From Trifolium pratense (Eukaryota; Streptophyta; Magnoliopsida; Fabales; Fabaceae), in the NCBI RefSeq assembly GCF_020283565.1, contig NC_060063.1, positions 33,132,635-33,196,634 of the forward strand: DNA of 64,000 nucleotides, read 5' to 3'. A program made the translations under genes and the position numbers. Shown here in pieces: positions 22,490 to 34,600 of this stretch; within the stretch, counting starts at the first letter, position 1; each line of letters starts with the position of its first letter. The notes under the pieces are model-generated. The model was not told where the DNA came from, ran no database searches, and saw only the letters and a program-made list of their open reading frames with translations.

Positions 22490-22490
<1 letters not shown>
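22260..22490. repeat. Left subterminal repeats of CACTA element
   Basis: Paired motifs TACCACTACTGGTAT and ATACCAGTAGTGAAA, and later variants, alternate in direct and inverted orientation. Such subterminal arrays bind the transposase in En/Spm elements. Confidence 0.85.
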
Positions 22491-23791
<1,301 letters not shown>

Positions 23792-23797
23792 TGAATG

Positions 23798-25098
23798 ATA
23801 CCTGCATTGATGGTAGCAGGGCTTTACTTCTTTGATCATAGTGTTGCTTCTGGGATGGCACAACAAAAGGATTTCAATCTCAAGAAACCTTCTGCATACC
23901 ATTATGACATATTCTTACTAGGATTCATGGTATGTGTATATATTTAATTATGAATCTCATTATTTCAGACTTTGATATGTGGACTACTTGGCTTGCCTCC
24001 TTCAAATGGTGTTCTTCCTCAATCACCTATGCACAGTAAGAGCCTTGCAGTTCTTAAGGGTCTGGTAGGTGAATGACTATTATAGTTCTTAATTTTATAA
24101 AGCATTGGAGAGAAAATTGTTGAAAAAAGATGTTAGTTTGAAATGGTAATTTTATGAAATGTAGATGATTAGAAGAAAGATGGTTGAAAGTGCCAAGGAA
24201 AGCATAAGAAAGAAAGCTAGCAACTCTGAAATCTATGGAAAGATGCAAGCAGTGTTTGTAGAAATGGACAGCAGCCCAGTTTGTAACACCTAGTAGGTGG
24301 TTCAAGTAAGTAGACAATTTACTCTAAAGTTCCATATCCTCATCAATTTATATTTTATTTAATTTCCTTCTACTAATATGTATAGTTCTAAATTGAAATC
24401 CGCCATTGCAATTGCGGCCAAATTTATAAACTCATGTTTAGGCCATCTCACATCCGATGGGAGACTTTTTAACATTTAGGTTCACATCGTAAACGTTACT
24501 AGGGGTGTTCATAAAAAATTCAAAAACCGAACAAAACCGTTAAACTGAACTGCACCGAAAAGAACTGAATTGTGACATGTAGTTCATGAACCGAACTAGT
24601 TCGGTTCAGTTTTTCCAAATGTGTCTAATCAGTTCATAATAGCAATACAGTATAGTTTTGGAGTAACATGGATTCCAATAGCTGGAATCTTGTTTCCCTT
24701 GCCTTTCTTCTTACTTATCTTGGTGAGGCAATATATCCTTCCTAAGATATTTAGTCCTCATCATCTAAGAGAACTAGATGCATCTGAATATGAAGAAATT
24801 GCTGGTGCTCCAAGACTCTCTGTAAGTACATGAAATGCTTAATGCCCTATATCACTCTTTGATGATCTCAATTCTATTTTTACACATTAATGTTTGTGAA
24901 GCATAGACACTGACATGTAGATATCAGTAATAATGTGGAATGTAAAAGTGCTCCTTTATTTTTATTTTTCAGCAGAGGGATTCACCTAGTTTTGGATCAA
25001 TGGAAGTGTCTGATAGTGAAATATTAGATGAGTTAACTACCAGTAGAGGAGAGTTGAAAGTCAGAACTCTAAGCTTTAGAGAGGAAAGACATGGTCAA
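23798..25098 (+). pseudogene. Boron transporter (BOR-type, HCO3-transporter family) gene fragment
   Basis: Five plus-strand exons lie in gene order. 23798..23929 reads [19 protein letters not shown] then [13 protein letters not shown]. 23969..24064 reads [20 protein letters not shown] then [11 protein letters not shown]. 24165..~24290 reads MIRRKMVESAKESI then SEIYGKMQAVFVEMDSSP. About 24650..24821 reads WIPIAGILFPLPFFLLILV then YILPKIFSPHHLRELDA and EYEEIAGAPRLS. 24973..25098 reads EILDELTTSRGELKVRTLSF then REERHGQ. These are characteristic of the C-terminal half of plant BOR borate exporters. After the third exon the code runs into a stop and an unrelated insertion (24490..24620), and no N-terminal half exists, so a functional carrier is impossible. 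Confidence 0.85.
24490..24620. mobile_element. Fragment of a GGGGTGTTC-type MITE
   Basis: AGGGGTGTTCATAAAAAATTC followed by AACCGAACAAAACCG and GAACTAGTTCGGTTCAG words is typical of plant hAT-like MITEs with an AGGGGTGTTCG end. Only one end is clear. It interrupts the BOR fragment between the third and fourth exons. Confidence 0.45.
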
Positions 25099-25171
25099 GT
25101 AAGTGGTTACTTCAATTAAATTAATTTTTTTTCTTCATTTGGAGTTTAAGCCTATTTGAATTGACTTACAG

Positions 25172-25267
25172 GTAAGAACCATTATAAGGAATAGCTTTAA
25201 GGAGGCATTGGATCAATATGATATCTTGATTTCCCCCGCAGCTCCTTCAGTTGCTTATAAAATTGGT
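25172..25267 (+). pseudogene. GatA (glutamyl-tRNA amidotransferase subunit A) exon fragment
   Basis: After a TTACAG acceptor the exon reads VRTIIRNSFKEALDQYD then ILISPAAPSVAYKIG. This matches the amidase-signature subunit A of the organellar tRNA-dependent amidotransferase, near its C-terminal third. Only 32 residues are present, without the catalytic Ser-Ser-Lys segment. It directly follows the BOR exons in the same orientation. Confidence 0.75.
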
Positions 25268-25730
25268 AGTCACCCTATTGAATGAACATATGGCAGTCAC
25301 CCTAGAAATATTTGAACTCTAAAATGTATCAAACTCGCGTTTATAGGAATATTTAACAAAACACTTTTCAAACAATTTAGGAATACCTTCACATCAACTA
25401 TAGTCATCAACAAAAATGATGAGTTTAGAAATATCTCTTGTAGGTATTGGATTCAGGCTTGATTGGTCCATATAATTTAGCATCTGATTTTTCGGAGAGG
25501 TTTTCGTCACAGCACAGACACAAGCTTTAGCACTAGCAGCTGGCTCATTCTTTGGGGTCTGTGATGAAATTTGGTCTTGCACATATTTGAATGTTATAGC
25601 CTGTTTCATGGTTAATCTTGATGTTTTTGTTTCTCAACATTTGTTCATTAATTTAAATATTAGCTAGTATATTCTGTCTCATTGTCAGAATTCTTGGTTT
25701 TCTGATCCAAATTATATATATTTCATGCAG

Positions 25731-25790
25731 CTGGGAATTGAGGATGGTGATGAAATGCTTGTTATGCTTCATCTGAGAAGACATGTTTAG
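25731..25790 (+). pseudogene. Possible SUMO terminal-exon fragment
   Basis: Following a CATGCAG acceptor, the reading LGIEDGDEMLVMLH resembles the end of plant SUMO (EMEDGDEIDAMLHQTGG), but the diglycine end is replaced by RRHV and a stop. Too short to be certain. Confidence 0.4.
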
Positions 25791-26072
25791 TGGAAAATTA
25801 TAATGAAAAGCTTGCCATGCTTCATTGTAGATGGAACTGGTTTAACTTTGGACTAGGCAAATTAATGCATAATATTTGTACCTTCTATTTTCTAGTAATA
25901 TTATGGTGCAGTTGCAGCTGCTGGACTTTGCACTTCCTAATTATAACCTTAGTTTATATTAGTTTAAATCATGGATGGATTATCATAGTTATATATATAT
26001 ATGTATCAGTTGCCTCCATGAGGTTGTCATGTATAGAAGATATAGCTTTGCACTTCCTAACTGATTTTTAAC

Positions 26073-26150
26073 ATATAGCTTTAGCACTAGCAGCAATGGC
26101 TCATTCTTTGGGGTCTGTGATGAAATTTGGTCATGTTACAAATATGCAGG
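26073..26150 (+). repeat. Duplicated exon-like segment, second copy
   Basis: TTTAGCACTAGCAGC..TGGCTCATTCTTTGGGGTCTGTGATGAAATTTGGTC is present here and at about 25526..25579. The copy here translates as ALALAAMAHSLGSVMKFGH. I do not recognise the source. It is probably a fifth captured exon with a partial duplicate. Confidence 0.4.
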
Positions 26151-26194
26151 CACAGGATGCTACAAAAAAACGAAAAAAAAAAAAAAAAAACTAA

Positions 26195-26720
26195 CATACC
26201 ACTACTGATATTTATAACAATCAGTAGTGAAAACTACACATACCACTACGGGTAAGAGTAATGACCCGTAGTGGAATCCTCAATTCTAAAAAAAAAAAAG
26301 GAAACCATACATACCACTACGGGTATGCGTAAATACCCGTAGTGGAATCCTCAATTCTTAAAAAAAAAAAACTGGAAACCATACATACCACTACGGATAT
26401 GTGTAAATACCCGTAGTGGAATCTCATACATACCACTACGGGTATTTGTAAATACCCGTAGTGGAATCCCCAATTCTTAAAAAAAAAAAAACTGGAAACC
26501 ATACATACCACTACTGATATTGTAAATACCCGTAGTGGAATCTCATACATACCACTACGGGTATTTGTAAAAACCGACGTGGAATCCCCATAATATTAAA
26601 TAATAATTACAGAAGAAACTACACATACCACGTCGGGTATAAAAATACCCGACGTGGAAAGTTGAACTTACAACGTCGACTGCATTTACTACTGGCCGCG
26701 GCCAGTAGTAGAAAGTCAGT
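26195..26720. repeat. Right subterminal repeats of CACTA element
   Basis: About six hairpin units of the form CATACCACTACGGGTA..TACCCGTAGTGGAAT are separated by A-runs. Each is an inverted repeat with a short loop. The word drifts towards the end: ACTGATATT, then ACGGGTA, then CGTCGGGTA, then ACTACTGGCCGCGGCCAGTAGT (26689..26711). Confidence 0.9.
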
Positions 26721-26758
26721 TTGGCCAGTGGTTGTATCTCCTTTCTGCACTAGTGTTA

Positions 26759-27064
26759 GTAACCAAACACTGAAATAAAAACTTATTTTATTGATAAGAA
26801 TTAAAATCCAAAACCATTACTGGTAAGTAGCAATATGTGCATGCATAAACACCAGGAGAATGCAACGTTGTCTATTTTGAGTTCTTTTCGGAAAGATAAA
26901 ACAGAAACCAAAATCCCACACCATACATTTATATTGACACCAATAAATCTACAGCCACTGTAAATAGATAACTCATAATCACGCGTCATTATTTGTAAAT
27001 CTTAAAAGTTTCAACGAAATTAAAGCAGAAAAGCAAATAAGAAAACAATGGAACAGAAAACTAC
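26759..27064. other. No feature recognised
   Basis: AT-rich flank between the CACTA element and a hAT MITE. A minus-strand open stretch (26989..26801) has no recognisable domain. Confidence 0.5.
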
Positions 27065-27072
27065 TTGAAAGG

Positions 27073-27790
27073 CAGGGGCGGAGCCCTTCATGGGCTGGAC
27101 AGGGCCATGGCCCGCCCCAGAATTTTTATTTTTTTTCATAGGTATACTATTTAGCGGCGGTTATAAATCCCCGCTAAATAGTCTGTGTAGTTTGTTATAT
27201 TTTGTTTTGTGGGGGTTTCAAACCAAAATCCAGTATTCTTTAACAGGTTTTCATTTTGCAGGGGTTTCCAACCCCCGCTATTGCTACGTCCCAGAATTCA
27301 AATGATTCAAACATACTTTTTAATTTGTTTTTTTAAGCATCCCTTCTAATGTTTTATTGTTAAATAATTTATAGATGTCTTAAAATGTGTAATTTATTTG
27401 GTCGAAGTATTCAAGTATATTTTTTTGGAGAAAAAAGTACTCAAATTTTTATTTAAAATAGAGTTTGTGTATAAAAATTCATGTTTGATCAATCTTTTGT
27501 TAAAAAAATTTAAATTTTTGTTACAGAGATGCATATAATATTATAAACATAAATACAAAAACTAATTAAAAAGTATGAAGTTTACACATTTGACATAAAA
27601 TATATTTCATAATATATTTTTTAAAATTTATTTAATAAACATGTTAATGGTCCACCTTTTGACTATTTTTGAGATATCCATACTAGACAGACTCTCAATA
27701 TGATATGTCTTTTTTTTAGTAATTTCTTTTGCATATTCAATTTATATTTGCAGCGGCCCGCCCCAATTTTTTGGGCTAGCTCCGCCATTG
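27073..27790. mobile_element. hAT-type MITE with GGGGCGGAGC ends
   Basis: Left end CAGGGGCGGAGC and right end (minus strand) CAATGGCGGAGC form the terminal inverted repeat. Both ends also hold inverted GGCCCGCCCC words. TTGAAAGG flanks the element at 27065..27072 and 27791..27798, an 8-bp duplication as expected for hAT. It is 718 bp with no transposase frame. Inside is a second hairpin, CTATTTAGCGG..CCGCTAAATAG, around 27146..27181. Confidence 0.88.
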
Positions 27791-27798
27791 TTGAAAGG

Positions 27799-28004
27799 TC
27801 TGATGGGATAACGTTTATATATAACTGAACGGTTAAGGGCAGTGACCTTTCATTGGGCTTAACTGAATGGTCCAACCCATCACGGTCCATTCAGAAACAA
27901 GAGCCCAATCAAATAATTCATCAACAATTAAGTGCTTAATATAATGGATCATAGTTTATATCAATAATAATTTATAATAATTGATTAATTAAATAATTAA
28001 TCCA
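27799..28004. other. No feature recognised
   Basis: AT-rich spacer between the hAT MITE and a TRIM-like fragment; no open frame or repeat that I can support. Confidence 0.4.
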
Positions 28005-28295
28005 ACACACCTTACAAGTCGGTTTTGTAAGGATGAGTTAGGCCCAAAACTCAGTTTTAAGATGGTATAAAGTCTCTCCACGATACGTTGGACCACCTGT
28101 TATCCGGTTTCCATTATCCTCCCACCGTTTATATCTGCGCACCAAGCCCAATAGTGTTAGGCGCAATGGGGTGTGTTAACAAGTCCCACATCGGTTGAGA
28201 GATGGTCTGACTAAGTGTTTATAAACTAGAGGCAATCCTCACCTTACAAACCGGTTTTGTAAGGATGAGTTAGACCCAAAACTCAATTTTAAGAC
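28005..28295. mobile_element. TRIM-like LTR fragment with partial duplication
   Basis: The segment CACCTTACAAGTCGGTTTTG to CTCAGTTTTAAGA at 28008..28062 recurs at about 28240..28295 with few changes, a period of about 232 bp. Between them lies TGTTAACAAGTCCCACATCGG, the usual start of small plant LTR elements carrying the CCCACATCGG word. The order implies the end of one LTR followed by the start of the next, so it is a rearranged or truncated TRIM. No coding content. Confidence 0.55.
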
Positions 28296-28762
28296 TCACC
28301 CCAGAGAATTTGGCATTAATGGTTGCCAAGTACAAAGCACCAACAACATCCCTAAATGATTCCTCTAAGTATTGGTGGAATGATGCAAAGTTTTGGGAGC
28401 TAAACCCTCTTCAAAAACAGGCTCATTCTAGCATGGGAAAGAGTGGTAGGTCTCTCATGGTGGGAAACAAATGTTAACCTTTAGATCATAAAGGTATACA
28501 ATATGCTATAATAAAATGTCCACACCATATTTTATCATCTTTTATCAAAATTATTTTTTAATTTATATATTATTATTAAATTATTTTTATATGCCAAAAC
28601 TTTATTTTAATGTAATATATATTTCACGTCGAAGTGTACATGTACAATAACAAAGGTGGAAAAAAAAAACTATAAATTGAACTTAGAAATAGAGAAGGTG
28701 TTGAGAGATGAAATACTTAAAAGGAAGTCTCATTGTACTAAGACTAGCTACAATGGTGTTGA

Positions 28763-30071
28763 TGTTGGTGTAAGCCCTAGAGGCCAATTACTTATAATTG
28801 GATAATAAATGTATTGAATAATTTACTTATCAAATAAAAGGCTTTTCTTTATTAATTTTATATATGTTAAAATGATAAAGTCCCTAGAATAGTCAGTTCA
28901 CTTATGGAACGTTAAGTATGACTTAATCGTGAGATTCCATTAAATATAAGAACACTATTCTTAAACATATCCATAGTCAAGTTTTATTGTGAAATGGGAT
29001 AACGATAAAGCATAAAGACTATTATGTTGGTAGACTGATGATCATATCTCACTGATCATGGATAATGAGTTATCAAGTCTTCACATAGATATAAATGTTA
29101 AGGGTAACTTTATATCGGATTGACCCACCATGAGAATACTACATAGAGTGTTATGAAATGTCATAAGTTTTCTCATAGTGATAAAAGGTGTATTCCACCC
29201 TTCGACCTGAAACCACTATGTACCCTAGATGCAGGAGTGTAATACCTTGTTGCCATTCAAACGTTATCCGTAACTGGATAATTATAAAGATGGTTGATGG
29301 GTATCCCACGAATCATGCTGAGGGACATGAGTGACCTAGATGGAATTTGTCCCTCCTACATAACGGGAGATATGTCTATGGGCCCAATATTGAACTAGAC
29401 AAGGATGACATACTATGCCTTGTGTTCAATATAGACATGAGGACAAAAGGGTAATTGTGCACAAGATATTTATCACGGAAAGGTTAGTCAGATCACGTGA
29501 CATTCCTATGACTTGGGTAACAGTGATGTGTTGCTAGATACCGCTCACTGTTTATAATATTACGATTAATATTATTGCCAACGTCATAAGAACCTACAGG
29601 GTCACACACATAAGGACAGTTAAGAAGGAAAAAATAAGTAAGACTTATTGTGGGGGTGCAGTTAGTGAAAAACGGTTATTGGGCTTGAGAAGCCCAATTT
29701 CGTGTAAACTAAAGACCTCATAAGAAACTCTATAAATAGAGCCTTATGAGGTTCAGAAGTTACACTTTTTGAAACCCTAACTGAGTTTAGAAAAATTCTG
29801 AATTTCTCTAAACCCTAAACCGCACAAAATTCCCTCAGCCTTCATCCAAGAACAGCTAGCACTGTGAGATCGAAGGTTTCTGTTCGTGTGGACTAAGTGG
29901 AGGTGCTGCAAGTGCGGTGCTTGTGATCGATAAAGGCGGCCACAGATTTGTTCTTCAAAGGTAATATTCTAGACCTGATCATGCACATTCACAAGAATCC
30001 ATTGATGGGAAATCTTAATTTTAAAATTCCGCTGCGTTTATAAAAGTGTTTTATGAAACGATTTCCCAACA
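28763..30071 (+). mobile_element. 5' LTR of young copia
   Basis: TGTTGGTGTAAGCCCTAGAGG to CGATTTCCCAACA, 1309 bp. The two differences from the 3' LTR that I could find are GGAACGTTAAG (here) against GGAAGGTTAAG and TTGCCATTC (here) against TTGTCATTC. Confidence 0.96.
29731..29738 (+). promoter_or_regulatory. TATA box of copia LTR
   Basis: CTCTATAAATAGAGCC is a strong TATA box, 968 bases into the LTR and about 340 before its end. The same box is at 36639..36646 in the 3' LTR, from which flanking DNA could be read out. Confidence 0.75.
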
Positions 30072-30072
30072 G

Positions 30073-30084
30073 TGGTATCAGAGC
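30073..30084 (+). other. Primer-binding site of young copia
   Basis: TGGTATCAGAGC, the initiator-Met tRNA complement, begins one base after the LTR end. Confidence 0.92.
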
Positions 30085-30296
30085 CACTTGTGAAACCATG
30101 AATCGGTTTGCTGTTTTATTACTGTTTTATTAATATGATTTTGAATCGGTATTAATAATAAGAACAACAAGGATTAATAAAATTTGATTGATCGGTTTAA
30201 AATATATATGTGATATATATTTCTGATACGACGCATCAGTGTATGTGATACATTGATCGTGTCATTCATTCGAATGTTTGAGTGATTGGCGTTTAA

Positions 30297-30640
30297 TTTG
30301 GATGATTGTGAGCGTGAGCTTCGGAACCGTTTATGGTGAAGCATCATATATCCGATCGTTCATCTAGAACTAGCAGTCCTGAAACGTTTTGATGAATGGT
30401 GGTTGTATTAGGGTTTATAACAATACAAGTGTTGTGTTGTTATATAAACAGAACATATTGTTCATTGAAAGTTTTAAGTGATTGTCGTGAGCATGAATGA
30501 TTGTGAGCGTGAGCTTCGGAACCGATTACTGGTGAAGCATCATATATCCAATCGTCTATGGTGAACAAAATCCTGAAACGTTTTGATGAATGATTACTGT
30601 AACAATACAAGGGTTGTGTCGTTACAAAAACAGAGTACGG
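30297..30640 (+). repeat. Direct duplication in copia 5' leader
   Basis: A roughly 145-bp unit starting GATTGTGAGCGTGAGCTTCGG and containing GGTGAAGCATCATATATCC and CCTGAAACGTTTTGATGAATG occurs at about 30304 and again at about 30500, with moderate divergence. It lies in the 1.6-kb leader before gag. The same leader sequence reaches the right edge of the window (63960..64000) in the dead copy. Confidence 0.85.
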
Positions 30641-31681
30641 CTAGGGTTTGTATCTGACCGGGCAGCGGAACCCCCGGCTAACTCTGCGTAAGGTGATCAA
30701 TCATAGTATTTTATTAATTGGACTAATGTAATAATAATAAATTGTGTGTTTATTGTTATTAAAGTTGCATGATGAATGGTTATGGCCTTAGTTCTTTTTC
30801 GTTTTATTTGGGATTTTAAATACGGCCTGCGTGTCGTGCCTCTCTTATATTTTCTTGATGTAATTTCTTTTCTCATCTCACTCCCTCGTATGAACACGAG
30901 TTTCTTGTAGTGATGTAATATAAGATTAGCAAATAGGACAGGAAGGACATCAATGAAGATCTATCTTGGAGAAGTATAGGTCATTCTTAGATATAGCATA
31001 GGTTCTCTCAAATGTTGAGGGAACAATTACGCTAGGGGCCATAACCATATCATTTTATTATATTATGTATGTTGATGCATGTTATGAATGGAGTGACGTC
31101 ATTGTATGTAAGCCGTGGTAAGGTGAGATCAAATTAATTATAAAAGCCCTCAAAGGAATTAATATTAAGTTTTATTGCTTTCCAACGAATAGCGCCCTTC
31201 AAGATCAATATCGATCAATGTAGGTTTTGCCAACGCGAAGTGCATTGTCAATATTGATAAGTTGCGGTGAGGTAATTTATTTATCCAATCGCTATTTAAT
31301 GGGTCTAACTTAACTAAAGAAAATATAATAAGATTATATAACTTTAGAAGCAAGTATTGGGTTATTCCATGTGATGGATTAGAATAAGTGTTATTCACCC
31401 AATAGAAAGGATATGAGAGTTGTATGAGATACAATTGGAAAGGAGTTTCCTACCTAAATAACTAAGTTTTGTGTAATCAGCCCAACGCTGACTTAAAACG
31501 AAGTGAAATATGGATCTCATTCTCACTAGAAAATCTTCCAACGGGATTTTCCGAATCAAATGTCGAGGGTCATTTGTTTTGAGTAAAATAGTGAGAGAGC
31601 ATGTTTAATTAAAGGCCTAATTAAATGTGTATTAAAATTGTTCAATACTTATATTTTCACTTTTATAAATTGTAGATCACC

Positions 31682-34600
31682 ATGTCAAACACCAATACTT
31701 CGAACAACATTTTGCGAAGCATTCTTGACAAAGAGAAATTGTCTGGGACAAATTTTCTTGATTGGCATCGTAACTTGAGGATAGTCCTCATGCACGAGAA
31801 AAAGCTGTATGCTATTGAGGAACCCCAACCTAACCCTGAGGATGAACCTGCCGCCAATGCTCCAAAGGCACAAAGGGATGCTTATCAGAAGCGTCTTGAT
31901 GATGCCATGGATGCAAAGTGCCTCATGCTGGCTACCATGACCTCTGAGCTTCAGAAGCAACATGAGGACATGAATGCGTTCGATATGATCGAACACTTGA
32001 AAACGCTCTATCAAGAGCAAGCCAGGATTGAGAGGTTTGAGGTTTCCAAAGCCCTGTTTTCAGCCAAGCTATCTGAGGGATCTCTAGTAAGTCCACATGT
32101 GCTCAAGATGATTGGGTACGTGGGGAACTTAGAAAAATTGGGATTTCCACTTGGAAATGAGCTTGCAACTGATCTGATCTTGCAATCGTTGCCGGAGAGT
32201 TTTAATCAGTTTGTTCTGAACTTCACCATGTCGGACATGGAGAAGACTCTGCCACAACTGCTAGGCATGTTGAGGCAAGCTGAGCAGAATATGAAAACAA
32301 AAGGGAAGTCCAACCATGTTCTTATGATTGGCAATGGAAACAAAGGGAAGGGCAACAAAGGGAAGGGAGTCAAAGGGAAGGGCAAGGAAGTTGCCAAACC
32401 CAAACCTACCCCTAAAGCCTTGAAGCCCACTGGGGGAGTTGCAAAGGAGGGTAGGTGCTTCCACTGTAACAAGACTGGACATTGGAAGAGGAACTGCCCA
32501 AAATACCTGGAAGATAAAAAGAATGGAGTAGAGAGCTCTAATTCAGCAGGTATCTTTGTTATTGAAATTAATTTATCTACTTCTTCTACATGGGTATTAG
32601 ATACCGGATGTGGTTCTCACATTTGTACTAATGTGCAGGGGCTGCAAAGGAGTAGAGGATTGGCTAAAGGTGAAGTCGACCTACGAGTGGGAAATGGAGC
32701 AAGAGTTGCCGCATTAGCTGTAGGAGTTTATAATTTGACTTTACCTTCTGGTTTAATAATACAGTTAGAGAACTGTTTTTATGTACCTGCCATTAGCAGG
32801 AATATTATTTCTGTTTCTTGTTTGGATAAACTTGGCTTTTCATTTACAATAAAGAACAATTGTTGCTCCATTTATTTAAATGATATTTTTTATGCCACAG
32901 CACAAATGAGTAATGGATTATATATTCTTGATCTTGAAATGCCAATATATAACATTGATACAAAAAGGATTAAACCTAATGAGTTAAATCCTACATACCT
33001 TTGGCACTGTCGTTTAGGCCATATAAATGAGAAACGCATTTCCAAGCTCCATAAAGATGGGCTCTTGGATTCATTTAATTATGAATCTTTTGAAACATGC
33101 AGATCTTGCTTATTGGGAAAAATGACAAAGACCCCATTCACTGGTAAAGGTGAAAGGGCAAGTGATCTTTTGGCCCTCATACATACTGATGTATGTGGAC
33201 CATTGAACACACATGCTAGAGGAGGTTTTCAATACTTCATCACATTTACTGATGACTACAGTAGATATGGATATGTGTATCTAATGAAGCATAAATCCGA
33301 ATCCTTTGAAAAGTTCAAAGAATTTAAAAATGAAGTACAAAACCAACTAGGAAAGAAAATCAAAATCCTTCGATCAGATCGAGGAGGTGAGTATTTAAGC
33401 CTAGAATTTGATGACCATCTAAAAGAGTGTGGGATCTTATCCCAACTCACTCCTCCTGGAACACCACAATGGAATGGTGTGTCTGAGAGAAGAAACCGAA
33501 CCTTGTTGGACATGGTGCGGTCTATGATGAGTCACGCTGATCTTCCAAACTCCTTTTGGGGACACGCCCTATTAACAGCAGCTTATACACTTAACCGTGT
33601 TCCTTCTAAAACGGTTGAAAAGACACCATATGAGATATGGAGTGGCAAGAAACCACATATGTCTTACTTAAAGATTTGGGGTTGCGAAGTTTATGTAAAA
33701 CGTCAAATTTCTACTAAACTTGAACCTAAATCTGACAAGTGCTTCTTTGTGGGATATCCAAAAGAAACAAAAGGATATCACTTCTACAATCCTTCTGAGG
33801 GCAAAGTGTTTGTCGCTCGAACAGGAGTATTCCTAGAAAAGGACTTTGTTTCCAAAGGAATCAGTGGGAGGAAAGTAGATCTTGAAGAAATTCACGATCC
33901 ACAAAGTAGTGACACACCAATGGAGGAACAACAGCAGGATGCACAAGATGTTGTGACAGAAAATCCTGCTCATGTAACACAAGAACCACGTAGGTCCAAC
34001 AGGATACGTCAAGAACCTGAAAGATATGGATATTTCATATCGGAACAAGGTGATGTATTACTCATGGATCAAGATGAGCCTGTGACTTACCAAGAGGCCA
34101 TCACTGGCCCTGAATCTGAGAAGTGGCTTGAAGCCATGAAATCTGAAATGGATTCCATGTACACAAATCAAGTTTGGAACTTGGTGGAAGCTCCTGATGG
34201 GATTAAACCCATAGGATGCAAGTGGGTCTTCAAGAAGAAGACTGACATGGATGGAAAGGTACAGACCTACAAAGCGCGATTGGTTGCTAAAGGTTTCAAA
34301 CAAATTCATGGGGTAGACTATGATGAAACATTTTCACCAGTTGCGATGATCAAATCCATTCGGATCTTACTTGCCATCGCTGCATACTATGATTATGAAA
34401 TCTGGCAGATGGATGTAAAAACTGCCTTCCTTAATGGGAGTCTCCTTGAGGATGTGTATATGACACAACCTGAAGGCTTTTGCATTCCAGGAGAAGCCAA
34501 AAAGATATGCAAATTACAGCGATCAATCTACGGATTGAAGCAAGCTTCCAGAAGTTGGAATCTTCGTTTTGATGAAACTGTAAAACAGTACGGATTCATT

